64,000 nt of DNA from Paenibacillus sp. FSL W8-0186 (GCF_037969765.1 NZ_CP150207.1:4816001-4880000), one strand, 5' to 3'; positions 44,119 to 52,860 are shown, counted from the first letter of the stretch. Numbers and translations are program-made. Notes: a model not told the origin generated them from the letters alone.

Positions 44119-44446
44119 GTGCGTACCTGCAATTAGATTACCTAATGATATAGATTAGCAATCGCTATCAGAACTGCATTGATCCCTTGGTTGAGACGTT
44201 GTACACATGGAAGCTGACCCACAATGACAATCACCAAAGGTGGCGCAAGTTACCGTCATAATACAGTCGGAGTAAGTATATTTATAATATCCCGTTTTGT
44301 CTGCCCACCAATTTTCAGTGCCCCAGTCGCAATCACCTTTGATCAAATTGCTTGAATCTCCGTAAATAGTAAGCATTGGAGTTGAATAATTCATTAGAAT
44401 TCCTCCCAAATAATTTGTATTTTAAACTCCCTTTGCGGGTACGCAC
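44119..44446. repeat. Inverted repeats flanking the precursor gene
   Basis: GTGCGTACCTGC (44119-44130) and GCGGGTACGCAC (44435-44446) are inverted copies of each other with 11 of 12 positions matching. They flank the precursor gene exactly, about 36 bp past its stop and 52 bp before its start. In the mRNA they could pair and close a loop holding the precursor. The downstream arm is followed on the minus strand by TTCTTTTTTTAC, so it may also act as a partial terminator. Confidence 0.55.
44155..44394 (-). CDS. Lasso peptide precursor with Cys-rich long core
   Basis: This is a 79-residue precursor. The leader MNYSTPMLTIYG matches YxxPxLxxxG (Tyr3, Pro6, Leu8, Gly12), the site bound by lasso B1 proteins. 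Seven residues later the core probably begins at Gly20 (after ...LIK, like microcin J25 whose leader also ends in Lys). Glu27 is core position 8, right for a macrolactam ring GDCDWGTE. An alternative is Gly25 with Asp32. The remaining tail of about 52 residues is rich in Tyr, Thr, Ser and Asp. Cys are at 22, 44, 50, 56, 58, 64, 73 and 79, eight in total, one in the ring and one at the C terminus. GGGAGGAATTC precedes ATG 44394. It is encoded after the cyclase gene and before membrane redox genes. Confidence 0.85.
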   Translation of the reverse strand: MNYSTPMLTIYGDSSNLIKGDCDWGTENWWADKTGYYKYTYSDCIMTVTCATFGDCHCGSASMCTTSQPRDQCSSDSDC

Positions 44447-44466
44447 ACCGATATTTAATCTTCAGA

Positions 44467-46254
44467 TCATGAAACACTCGTTTTTTGTTCAAGCCTATAA
44501 AGCCAAATCTCGATCGCCATTAGAACCCATATGTCATCTCTTGTCAAATGGCCTTGTCTCCACAGCTCTAAAGCTGCTCGCCATTCTTTCAAGTCGATAA
44601 ACCCAAATCGACATACTCTTCCTTTTTCAATAGCGGGATAAAGAACCGGCCAACTCTGCCGCAAACCTTGAAAGGTTAGCGAGAGATGATCGGTTTTGTT
44701 TTCCCTCCAAATCACATCATTAGGCAATTTGTTCTGCATCGTACGCCTAAGTAACCACTTCGGCGTTCCGGCATTCCAGCACAGCTCTCCCGGAATCGAA
44801 TATAGGAATTCAATTAATCGCCGGTCAAGAAATGGATGGCTAATATCAACGCCAAATTCCGCTGCTATAACTCGATCAGAAAAAATGCGTGCTTTTGTTC
44901 CCGAAATTTGACGGAAAAAATTTTTTTTATTAAACGTATTTATTTGTTTTAGCTCATCGATATATTCTTCTTTTCGATCGGTAGTCCACTCTTTTATTAA
45001 TCCGAGATTAAGATGAGGGGCAATCGCACTATGCCAGAGTACTTTCGGGACAGACAATCGTCTATGAAGTGCGAACGGATAAATATGACTAAACAAGGCT
45101 TTTATTTTAAGCTGTCCAGCTAGATCTGCGAGAACAACTTCTGATCCTCCCAGAACATGGTCACCACCATAACCAGTCAGGATCGTCTTTGCTCCTTCCT
45201 TAACGCTTCGCTCAATTGTTGCTCTAGTCAAGGCATATGTCGCGGCGTTGACAGCAGGTTCGAATGAAAACGATACGTCTTGAGGAAAATTGTAAAATAC
45301 TCCATAGTCGTCGCAAACTTCGAAGCGCGGTTCGACCTCGTATTGTTGAAGAACAGGATGAATATATTCCCTTTCATCGCTTGACTTATGAAGATTAAAG
45401 ATTCCGCTTACCGCAAAAGTCTTATAACCGGAATTGAACTGGGATAGATGTTGTGCAATCGCAAAAACAGATGTGGAATCCAACCCGCCACTCATCAAGA
45501 CAGCATTGGGATGTGTAGAATTAAGCCGATATTGAACGCTCTCCGCTAATAGATGGAATAAGTGCTCGGTATATTCACTCAAATCTCGATAGTTAAACGA
45601 TTGATTGACATTCGATATACTCCAATAGCGTTGAGTACTTGCTCCTCTAGGATCAACCGATACCCTCGCTCCGCTCCGAACCCGAAATAAACCTTTAAAT
45701 GGTGTGATTTCATTGTCGGCGCTTGCATTCGACTTATAGAAATCGAAAAAATACTCGTCGTTAAGATGCTGTAACCGTATACAAGATTCCATTAAAAAAA
45801 TGTCACTAGCAAAGTAAAGTGTCGTTTCTTGAAGAGACCAAAATAATGTCTTTATTCCAAGCTGATCGCGAACGAATATTGCTTGATGACGAGATGTATC
45901 CCAGATCAAAAATGAAAATTCTCCAAGCAATAGGGCAAATACATCGAGCCCCTTTTCTAGAAACAAGTGTAAAATAAGTTGTTCATCGGATATGTCTGCG
46001 CCTAATAAGGGCAACAGAGTTAAAAGCTCTTTTCGATTGTCAAGCCGTACATCGCCAACAAAATAACAATTGTCATTGTGTGTAATGGGATTATGTTCAT
46101 AGGAAGAATCCATGCTGAAAAAGGCAAACGATTTTTGAATGATTTGATGTTTGTAGACGTTGTAATTAAAAGGGGTGTTACGATTTATCCTTTCAATCTC
46201 TTCAAGTGAAAGCTCAGAATGATCAAGCTTTATAACTCCTGAGAACCATCGCAT
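44467..46254 (-). CDS. Lasso cyclase, asparagine synthetase-like C protein
   Basis: This is a 595-residue protein with asparagine synthetase B architecture. The N-terminal glutaminase-like domain (1-210) begins MRWFSG: it lacks the nucleophilic Cys2 of true glutamine-dependent enzymes, as lasso cyclases do. The ATP pyrophosphatase loop SGGLDS is at 255-260, and TGYGGDHVLGG and the HPFLDRRLIEFLYSIPGELCW region follow. It should adenylate the acceptor Glu or Asp and close the ring on the freed N-terminal Gly. It starts 6 bp after the B2 stop. The precursor gene follows after 72 bp, an uncommon order since the precursor usually comes first. Confidence 0.9.
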   Translation of the reverse strand: MRWFSGVIKLDHSELSLEEIERINRNTPFNYNVYKHQIIQKSFAFFSMDSSYEHNPITHNDNCYFVGDVRLDNRKELLTLLPLLGADISDEQLILHLFLEKGLDVFALLLGEFSFLIWDTSRHQAIFVRDQLGIKTLFWSLQETTLYFASDIFLMESCIRLQHLNDEYFFDFYKSNASADNEITPFKGLFRVRSGARVSVDPRGASTQRYWSISNVNQSFNYRDLSEYTEHLFHLLAESVQYRLNSTHPNAVLMSGGLDSTSVFAIAQHLSQFNSGYKTFAVSGIFNLHKSSDEREYIHPVLQQYEVEPRFEVCDDYGVFYNFPQDVSFSFEPAVNAATYALTRATIERSVKEGAKTILTGYGGDHVLGGSEVVLADLAGQLKIKALFSHIYPFALHRRLSVPKVLWHSAIAPHLNLGLIKEWTTDRKEEYIDELKQINTFNKKNFFRQISGTKARIFSDRVIAAEFGVDISHPFLDRRLIEFLYSIPGELCWNAGTPKWLLRRTMQNKLPNDVIWRENKTDHLSLTFQGLRQSWPVLYPAIEKGRVCRFGFIDLKEWRAALELWRQGHLTRDDIWVLMAIEIWLYRLEQKTSVS

Positions 46255-46260
46255 CGTATT

Positions 46261-46671
46261 TTATTTCAATCCTTTCGAACTTAGGATGATAATAAATTGT
46301 TTTGTATATCCCTCGTCTTCATTAATGTTTTTATCATTAAGAACAAGCCATGCGTGTGAGGAGAATGGAAACTTTTTGACTCCGATCACTAAATCTACAG
46401 GTATAGAGCATTTTGTCCTAACAAATCGAAAACCGAGAAATGACCGATGTAAACATTCTGCTTTAAATGGAGCCAGTGCGCATACCATATCGATTATACG
46501 CAGTAAGTGATTCATTCGATCGATATGTTTTCGTTCATTTTCTGAATGCTTGGATATCGGATATCGTTCAACATATTTAGGGAAAATCTTTTGAAAACCG
46601 TATATTCGAAGTTCGATTTGAAATCGAATAAGAGCAAATACGATCTGTATAAATTGGAAGGAGTTTCTCAT
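46261..46671 (-). CDS. Lasso leader peptidase, B2 protein
   Basis: This is a 136-residue transglutaminase-like cysteine peptidase. FKAECLHRSF gives catalytic Cys73 and SSHAWLVLNDK gives His106 with Asn112/Asp113 nearby as third residue. CLHRS and HAW are hallmark motifs of lasso B2 proteins. It cuts the leader from the precursor at the site delivered by B1. ATG 46671 overlaps the stop of the B1 gene (ATGA), so the two are translated together; their fusion exists in other lasso clusters. Confidence 0.92.
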   Translation of the reverse strand: MRNSFQFIQIVFALIRFQIELRIYGFQKIFPKYVERYPISKHSENERKHIDRMNHLLRIIDMVCALAPFKAECLHRSFLGFRFVRTKCSIPVDLVIGVKKFPFSSHAWLVLNDKNINEDEGYTKQFIIILSSKGLK

Positions 46672-46922
46672 GATCTATGTACCAACCCGTTTCGGATGAG
46701 ATCACTTAATAGGACCTCGAGGTCGCGACGTACAATGACCGGATCAGCTTTATATGTCTTTTCAAAATATTGATAAATTTCATTCATTTCCGTAGTAAAT
46801 AAGAGCTTCCAAAATTCGCTCCCAATATGATTTAGCCCATAAAACTGCCCTGTTCGCAAGTTGAGCAGAACAAACTCTCCATTTTCTTGAGCTTCATAAA
46901 TCTGATCGTCTTTTCTAAACAT
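46668..46922 (-). CDS. Lasso B1 protein, PqqD-like RiPP recognition element
   Basis: This is an 84-residue winged-helix RRE protein. NGEFVLLNLRTGQFYGLNHIGSEFWKLL is the classic PqqD/B1 beta-hairpin and helix, which binds the YxxPxL part of the leader. GGAGAGGG lies six bases before ATG 46922; an earlier in-frame ATG at 46937 would put that site inside the gene. It is the first gene of the cluster and couples by a 4-bp overlap to B2. Confidence 0.9.
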   Translation of the reverse strand: MFRKDDQIYEAQENGEFVLLNLRTGQFYGLNHIGSEFWKLLFTTEMNEIYQYFEKTYKADPVIVRRDLEVLLSDLIRNGLVHRS

Positions 46923-47410
46923 CTTAACCCTCTCCAAACGTCAGCTTTGTCACCTTCACACAAATTCAAGCCTCAATCTCATTCCTACCAAACGAAATTT
47001 GACAGAAGTTCTGAAAGTAAATATGACATAAAGAGCCTTAAAAAAGGTAGTATGTACATATATTAACAAATGATTACATTTTTGTATACCTTTTTTTGGG
47101 TAGTATGTATTTTATTAATTTTTCTCCTTTTCTTCTTGACTAATTAGCATCATTTTGACAGCTTAAGCATTTGACATATTCTAATTTGAATTGTTGTTTT
47201 TGCACTTATGACTGTTTTGTAAGCTGTTCAGCTAGTTCTTCTTTATTTATCTGATTAATGAATGTGGAAGTTGTTGAAGCAAACATTGTCATCTATGCCA
47301 GCTCTACCACCTAACAACTCAACAGTTTTTTAATGCTAGACTTTTTTTATATCTTCTTCCATAATATAAATTCATTTCAACTCATTAGTTTACTACCGTT
47401 AATCTGGTTA
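46923..47410. promoter_or_regulatory. AT-rich upstream region of lasso operon
   Basis: This non-coding stretch of about 490 bp must hold the operon promoter. GGTAGTATGTA occurs exactly at 47047-47057 and 47100-47110, starts 53 bp apart (close to five helical turns), which suits a dimeric or cooperative regulator. No clear sigma-A match in the minus direction was found, and no regulator gene lies in the cluster. Confidence 0.4.
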
Positions 47411-47454
47411 ATAAAAAGAGGGAAGCTTGGAATCATACCTCCAAGCTTCCCTCT
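47411..47454 (-). terminator. glmS terminator
   Basis: AGAGGGAAGCTTGG (47417-47430) pairs perfectly with CCAAGCTTCCCTCT (47441-47454). On the minus strand TTTTTATT follows. Confidence 0.9.
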
Positions 47455-47528
47455 AAATGCATCATCATCTTACATGTTAGTCCATATTTTTTTAACACTG
47501 GAACATATTCTAATGTCCCTAACTCCCC

Positions 47529-49361
47529 CTACTCCACCGTCACACTCTTCGCCAGGTTGCGCGGTTTGTCAACGTCGTTGCCGCGAGCCAGGGCAGCGTA
47601 ATAAGCAAGCAGTTGCAGAGGGACAACGGACAACGCCGGGGTAAGCATCGGCAGCGTCTTCGGAATAGAGAGCGCTTGATCGACAGACTTCAGCAAGTCC
47701 GCAACATGCTCCTCATGGGTGATGGCCATGACATCCGCGCCGCGTGCCTTCACTTCCTTGATGTTGCTGACGGTCTTCTCAAGCACGTTGTCTTGGGTGA
47801 CCAGGGCAATGACCGGAATTCCTTCCTCGATCAATGCAAGCGTACCGTGCTTCAGTTCTCCGGCTGCATAAGCTTCGGAATGGATATAGGAAATTTCCTT
47901 CAGCTTCAGTGAGCCTTCTTGTACAACGGAGTAATCCAGGCCGCGTCCGATAAAGAACAGATGCTCGTGATCCGCAATTTGCTCGGCATAAGCCTTCACT
48001 GCGTCCGCCTTCTCCAGCATGCTCTCTACTTGTTCAGGCAGGGACTGCATCGCCGCAATGACATGGGCGATCTCCTCCTCGCTTTGTGTGCCGCGAACCT
48101 GAGCCATGTACAATCCAAGCAGGTAGAACGCGATCAACTGCGAGGTATAAGCTTTCGTCGAAGCGACAGCGATCTCCGGTCCGGCCAGCGTAGCGATAAC
48201 ATCGTCCGCATCGCGGGCGATCGAGCTGCCGACCACGTTCGTAACAGCGAGTACGTGAGCACCGTTCGCATGGGCTTCACGCAGCGCAGCCAGCGTATCC
48301 GCCGTTTCGCCGGATTGGCTGACAACGATGACGAGCGTGTCCGGCGTGATCAGCGGCGAGCGATAGCGGTATTCGGATGCCACGTCGTTCATCACCGGAA
48401 TGCGAACCAACTGCTCAATGGCCGCGCCGCCAACAAGTCCGGCATTGTATGCCGTACCGCAGGCTACGATGTGAATGCTGCTGAGGCTGCGTATTTTCTC
48501 CTCTGTCAGCTTCAAATCAGGGAAGACGACCTGGCGTCCGTCCTCGCTGATCCGGCCTCTCATCGTGTCACGGTAGGCTTTAGGCTGCTCATGGATTTCC
48601 TTCAGCATGAAATGATCGAAGCCGCCTTTTTCTGCGGTCACCGCATCCCAATCGACAGAAATCATTTCCCGAGAAATAAAGTTCCCCTCAATGGTCATCA
48701 ATTCGACAGCATCTTCGGTCAGAACCGCCATCTCACCGTCATTCAAAATATATATTTTGCGCGTGTAATTCAAAATGGCAGGAATGTCTGAGCCGATGAA
48801 GTTCTCCCCTTCACCCAGCCCAATAATCAGCGGGCTCGCCTGACGTACAGCGACAAGCTTGTTCGGTTCATATTCCGTCAGCACCCCAAGCGCAAAAGCA
48901 CCGCGCATATAGGTGATGGCCTTCTGAACCGCCTTGACGATGTCTCCTTCATACTCGCGAGCAACCAAATGGGAGATGACTTCCGTATCCGTCTCGGAAA
49001 CAAATACGTACCCTTGGCTGATCAGTTCTTCCTTCAGCTCTAAATAGTTCTCCACGATCCCGTTATGCACAACGGAGAACTTCTGGCTGTGATCGGTATG
49101 CGGATGCGAGTTCACATCCGACGGCTTGCCATGAGTAGCCCAGCGTGTATGTCCGATGCCGGCCGTACCTACAAGCGGCGTATCCTCCAGCTTCGATTCC
49201 AGATTGGCCAGACGGCCGATCGACTTGGCGATTTGCAGACCCTCCGGTGTAAATACGGCGATGCCTGCGGAATCGTACCCACGGTACTCCAGCTTCTTCA
49301 GTCCCTCGATCAATACGGTTTGCGTGTCTCTCTTCCCAATATATCCAACAATCCCACACAT
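47529..49361 (-). CDS. glmS: Glutamine-fructose-6-phosphate aminotransferase
   Basis: This 610-residue enzyme makes glucosamine-6-phosphate for cell-wall synthesis. Cys2 (MCGIVGYIG) is the glutaminase nucleophile. The glutaminase domain occupies about 1-240, with HTRWATHGKPSD and HNGIVENY. Two SIS sugar-isomerase domains follow (about 285-420 with CGTAYNAG and SQSGETADT; 455-590). The ending DKPRNLAKSVTVE is family-typical. GGAGG precedes ATG 49361. It is expressed from its own promoter with a self-cleaving glmS ribozyme in the leader, so its mRNA is destroyed when product is plentiful. It follows glmM, whose enzyme uses its product. Confidence 0.98.
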   Translation of the reverse strand: MCGIVGYIGKRDTQTVLIEGLKKLEYRGYDSAGIAVFTPEGLQIAKSIGRLANLESKLEDTPLVGTAGIGHTRWATHGKPSDVNSHPHTDHSQKFSVVHNGIVENYLELKEELISQGYVFVSETDTEVISHLVAREYEGDIVKAVQKAITYMRGAFALGVLTEYEPNKLVAVRQASPLIIGLGEGENFIGSDIPAILNYTRKIYILNDGEMAVLTEDAVELMTIEGNFISREMISVDWDAVTAEKGGFDHFMLKEIHEQPKAYRDTMRGRISEDGRQVVFPDLKLTEEKIRSLSSIHIVACGTAYNAGLVGGAAIEQLVRIPVMNDVASEYRYRSPLITPDTLVIVVSQSGETADTLAALREAHANGAHVLAVTNVVGSSIARDADDVIATLAGPEIAVASTKAYTSQLIAFYLLGLYMAQVRGTQSEEEIAHVIAAMQSLPEQVESMLEKADAVKAYAEQIADHEHLFFIGRGLDYSVVQEGSLKLKEISYIHSEAYAAGELKHGTLALIEEGIPVIALVTQDNVLEKTVSNIKEVKARGADVMAITHEEHVADLLKSVDQALSIPKTLPMLTPALSVVPLQLLAYYAALARGNDVDKPRNLAKSVTVE

Positions 49362-49514
49362 ATTTATATATCCTCCGTTTCATCATCTCAGAATTAATGT
49401 GCTCGAAATGAAAGGAAACGGAAGAATTACACCGCAGTACACAGAGACAGCATATTCAATTGTCAAAAATTAAATATATGAAAACAATTAGAAAAGTCTG
49501 AAATTATCCAGGCA

Positions 49515-49850
49515 TTTTCATGAATGTCCGCTTCTCTCCGCACACTGCGGTTCTCCCGCATCTTTCTCTTTGCACATTCATGAACACATATCATTACTCT
49601 CCAGCATCCTTCCGGGAAGCTTGTCAGAACAGTCGCCCATTCCTTTTGACTTCCTCGGTCACGGTATGGATGAAATACCGGGAGGTCCCCGCCGAACATT
49701 TCGAACACCTCCACCTCGTCAGCTTCGATTGCCGAGCTCAGTCTCGTAGAAAGTTAGCATCACCTGATATCCACGGGCACGGCTGCATCACATGGATAAC
49801 CTTGTACATACTACGAGAACATGCTTCGCGCGAATGAAGCTCTGGCGCTT
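49515..49850 (-). ncRNA. glmS ribozyme (glucosamine-6-phosphate riboswitch)
   Basis: Read on the minus strand, AAGCGCC opens the element; cleavage should fall between A49849 and G49848. The conserved core at 49720-49678 reads GACGAGG, GGAGGU, UCGAA, UUCGGCGG and ACCUCCCGG in that order, which is diagnostic. P1 is AGCUUC (49841-49836) with GAAGCU (49726-49721). Its loop holds an insertion of about 109 nt containing a nested 8-bp stem (49811-49818 with 49742-49749). P3 is CGGTAT/ATACCG. A long stem, TTCATGAATGT with ACATTCATGAA (49518-49585), is likely P4 and sets the 3' edge. Glucosamine-6-phosphate acts as cofactor of the self-cleavage. Confidence 0.92.
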
Positions 49851-49902
49851 AGACTTGCTAGGTAACCTCACAACCCTCGCTTTCTGTTTTTGAATATGCT
49901 TA

Positions 49903-49931
49903 ATTATATGCAACTGCAAACCATTTGGCAA
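49903..49931 (-). promoter_or_regulatory. glmS sigma-A promoter
   Basis: TTGCCA (49931-49926), a 17-bp spacer and TATAAT (49908-49903) on the minus strand. Transcription would start about 45 bases before the ribozyme cleavage site. Confidence 0.8.
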
Positions 49932-50007
49932 TAATCATCTCGTCCTGGGCTTCACTGCCCCCTTTCTTTTCATGGCCTGATCCTTTCCCGCACAGCTCTA
50001 TACCCGT

Positions 50008-50049
50008 AAAAAAAGCCGCTGAAACAGGTGTCCCCCGTCCCAGCGGCTT
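50008..50049 (-). terminator. glmM terminator
   Basis: AAGCCGCTG (50013-50021) pairs with CAGCGGCTT (50041-50049). On the minus strand seven T follow, isolating glmM from glmS. Confidence 0.88.
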
Positions 50050-50092
50050 CATGTTATAAATTACGTAAATAGTCCCATGTAAACATGCAGAG

Positions 50093-51433
50093 TTATACCA
50101 GCTCCGCCTCGACAACCGACACGATTTGCGAAACAAGCTGCTCGAGCTCCGCTTTGTCGGGACCCTCTGCCATAACGCGGATCAATGACTCTGTTCCCGA
50201 AGGCCGGACTAACACTCGTCCATTATCGGACAAATGGCTCTCAACTGCAGCAACGGCTTTGCCGATCGCCTCGTTGCCCTCGTATTTGCTCTTATCCTGT
50301 ACCCGAACGTTAACCAGGACTTGAGGATACTGCTTCATGACCTGTCTGAGCTCACTAAGGGATTTACCGGAAGCAACCAGGGTATCGACCAGTTGAATCG
50401 CGGTCAGAATGCCATCCCCTGTAGTGCTGTAATCAAGGAAAATCACGTGGCCGGATTGCTCTCCGCCCAGCTTATACCCCCCGCGGCGCATTTCCGCCAT
50501 GACATAACGGTCACCGACCGCGGTCTGAGCCGTATTCAATCCCAGCTTCTTGGCTGCTTTATAGAAGCCGAAGTTGCTCATTACTGTAGTCACGACTGTG
50601 TTGTCCTTCAATTTGCCGGCCCGGTTCATGGCATCGCCGCAAATGCACAGAATATAGTCGCCATCCACTTCTTCTCCGTTTCCGTCAATCGCGATCAACC
50701 GGTCCGCATCGCCGTCGAAGGCAAGGCCAAGATCTGCGCCCAGGCGCACAACCTCTTTCTTCAACTCCTCTGGATGCGTAGACCCACACTGCTCATTGAT
50801 GTTAAGTCCATTAGGCTCCGCCCCGATCGTGTGCACCTCTGCGCCCAAATCCTTGAACAAACGCGGCGCAAGCTCGTAGGCGGCCCCGTTCGCGCAATCC
50901 AGCACGACCTTAAGGCCTTTGAAAGAAGAAGAAATTGTCGTTTTCAAAAACTCCAAATACTTCAGTTTAGAGTCCGTATCTATCGTTACGCTGCCGAGAT
51001 CTTTGCCGATCGGACGCGGTAGCTCGTCTACCTCTTTGTCCATCAGCTCTTCGATTTGCAATTCCGTTTCATCCGACAGCTTGAATCCATCGCTACCAAA
51101 AAATTTAATACCGTTATCCTCAACCGGATTATGTGAAGCGGAAATCATGACGCCCGCGTCCGCCCCCAGCTTCTGAGTCAAAAAGGCGACTGCCGGTGTC
51201 GAGACGACTCCCAGGCGAACAACGTCTGCTCCGATAGATAATAGTCCCGCTACAAGCGCTGATTCCAGCATGACGCCGGAGATCCGGGTATCCATCCCGA
51301 TCACTACTTTGGGTTTCGGAGCCTGGCCTGCCAGGACATACCCTCCGCAGCGACCGATCTTGTATGCCAATTCTGCGGTCAGTTCCTTATTTGCAACTCC
51401 ACGTACTCCATCCGTTCCAAAATACTTTCCCAT
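50093..51433 (-). CDS. glmM: Phosphoglucosamine mutase
   Basis: This 446-residue enzyme converts glucosamine-6-phosphate to glucosamine-1-phosphate, the step after GlmS toward UDP-GlcNAc. Active-site Ser100 lies in ISASHNP. The metal loop is FDGDADR in the middle domain, the sugar loop GGEQSGH and the phosphate-binding loop [16 protein letters not shown] precedes ATG 51433. It follows cdaR on the same strand, as in the cdaA-cdaR-glmM cluster conserved across Firmicutes. In that cluster GlmM binds and restrains the c-di-AMP cyclase. Confidence 0.98.
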   Translation of the reverse strand: MGKYFGTDGVRGVANKELTAELAYKIGRCGGYVLAGQAPKPKVVIGMDTRISGVMLESALVAGLLSIGADVVRLGVVSTPAVAFLTQKLGADAGVMISASHNPVEDNGIKFFGSDGFKLSDETELQIEELMDKEVDELPRPIGKDLGSVTIDTDSKLKYLEFLKTTISSSFKGLKVVLDCANGAAYELAPRLFKDLGAEVHTIGAEPNGLNINEQCGSTHPEELKKEVVRLGADLGLAFDGDADRLIAIDGNGEEVDGDYILCICGDAMNRAGKLKDNTVVTTVMSNFGFYKAAKKLGLNTAQTAVGDRYVMAEMRRGGYKLGGEQSGHVIFLDYSTTGDGILTAIQLVDTLVASGKSLSELRQVMKQYPQVLVNVRVQDKSKYEGNEAIGKAVAAVESHLSDNGRVLVRPSGTESLIRVMAEGPDKAELEQLVSQIVSVVEAELV

Positions 51434-51498
51434 GATTTCACTCCTTATTCGTTATGTGAGATTAAATTTGATGCCGCTATCGCTATTTTACGGCAGAC

Positions 51499-52860
51499 TT
51501 ACTGCTTCTGTTCCCCGCCAACATTGTTCCCGCTTCCTCCTGCGTTCTCCGGCGGAAGGTTCGCGGCATCCGAATCGTTGGCTGAATTCGAATCCTGCTC
51601 CTCTTCCGGCTCCGTGACCGTCGGCTCAGCCTTCTCTACAAGCTCCACACTGATTTGCCTGGATTGATCGCTCTCAGCCAGACCTAAATGCAGCGGCAGC
51701 GCGACGACAACGGGAACCATGTGCATCCCCGGCCCCAGACCAGATAAATCCGCGGTAATCTTGATATCCTCCGGCTTCAGCTTATCGATAACCTCCTTGG
51801 CGCCCACAACCGTTAGAGACATCTTCTTCTCTGCCGGATCGACAATGTTTGCTGCCAAATTTGAATTATCCTGCTTGAGGGTAATCGGAATACCGCTGAT
51901 CTGTCTTTGGTCCGGCGGCTCCACTTTGACGGTAACCGTAACGGAGCTAGGCTCGATTTTCTCAGAACCTTCGGGCGGAGTCAAGTCCACCGTATACCTA
52001 GTTTGATTAGTTCCTTTGAATTGGCTTAAATCCACCGCAACGGAGTATGAGGAAATGCCTTCCAGTACTTCTTTAGACCCATATATGGCTACGCCTTTTA
52101 CGTCGCTTTCCACGCTTGCTACAACCAGTCCATCCGGCAGCTGCCCGACTTCCCGCACCTCAAGCGGAACGCTCTTGTACAGCTTCGTGATCGGGATGTC
52201 GACTTCCACGGATGAAGGCACGATTACAGCGTTCCTCATTTCCTGCCCATGCTTATCATATGCGATCAGCTTCACGGTTTTTCCTTTGACCGGTTCGGTA
52301 ATGCCGCTAATATCTATGATTCCCTGCACCCGGGCCAGCTCCGCTAGTTCACTCTCAGGCAGAGTCACCTGAACTACGCCGGAGCCTGCTACGATCGGAC
52401 TGCCTAGCTGCATTCCTTGGGCAGGCTGTCCCTTCGTCACAATATTCACGGCAATGTCTTTCGTTTGCTTCGCTTCGATGGATACTTTAACGATGGATGG
52501 GCTCATGGAGACCAGTGAAACACCCGGCGGCAGCTCGTGAATCAGCGGCTGGGACGACGTACCCGGCCCCACATCGCTCAAATCCAGCTTGACCTTATAA
52601 TCGGAGAAATTGGTCGTAATATCCGTGCGTTTTCCCCGTACCTCCAGTCTGACCTTGTCGGTCTCCAGGCCGGAGAGCACATAATTATCGCTGTCAAAGC
52701 CGACGATTTGGATTTTGACGTTAGGTATGACCTTCGTATTGACAACAGGCGTTGGCGCTACAGGCGTCCCGCTGTCCAAATGCACCATGGCCCAGAGAAT
52801 GATGCTGACGATAAGAGCGATCACCTTAGCTACATTGTTATGGCTTAGCCATTTATCCAT
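51499..52860 (-). CDS. cdaR: CdaR, regulator of diadenylate cyclase (YbbR domains)
   Basis: This is a 453-residue protein with one N-terminal membrane helix (about 8-28) and an extracellular part built of repeated YbbR domains. The recurring pattern PSSVEVDIP..., PSSVTVTVKVEPP and PSIVKVSIEAKQ marks the end of each unit. The C-terminal tail is Glu/Asn/Gly-rich and disordered. ATG 52860 follows GGAGGG and overlaps the cdaA stop by 8 bp; the frame continues upstream to 52935 inside cdaA. It modulates CdaA activity from outside the membrane. Confidence 0.93.
   Translation of the reverse strand: MDKWLSHNNVAKVIALIVSIILWAMVHLDSGTPVAPTPVVNTKVIPNVKIQIVGFDSDNYVLSGLETDKVRLEVRGKRTDITTNFSDYKVKLDLSDVGPGTSSQPLIHELPPGVSLVSMSPSIVKVSIEAKQTKDIAVNIVTKGQPAQGMQLGSPIVAGSGVVQVTLPESELAELARVQGIIDISGITEPVKGKTVKLIAYDKHGQEMRNAVIVPSSVEVDIPITKLYKSVPLEVREVGQLPDGLVVASVESDVKGVAIYGSKEVLEGISSYSVAVDLSQFKGTNQTRYTVDLTPPEGSEKIEPSSVTVTVKVEPPDQRQISGIPITLKQDNSNLAANIVDPAEKKMSLTVVGAKEVIDKLKPEDIKITADLSGLGPGMHMVPVVVALPLHLGLAESDQSRQISVELVEKAEPTVTEPEEEQDSNSANDSDAANLPPENAGGSGNNVGGEQKQ

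Noticed and set aside
44155..44394. Reading the Cys-rich precursor as a lanthipeptide or sactipeptide
   Set aside because: No LanB/LanC/LanM or radical-SAM enzyme is present. The leader motif and the B1, B2 and C proteins define a lasso pathway.
47919..48791. Plus-strand open frame of 290 codons
   Set aside because: Shadow of glmS on the opposite strand, with no ribosome-binding site or family signature.
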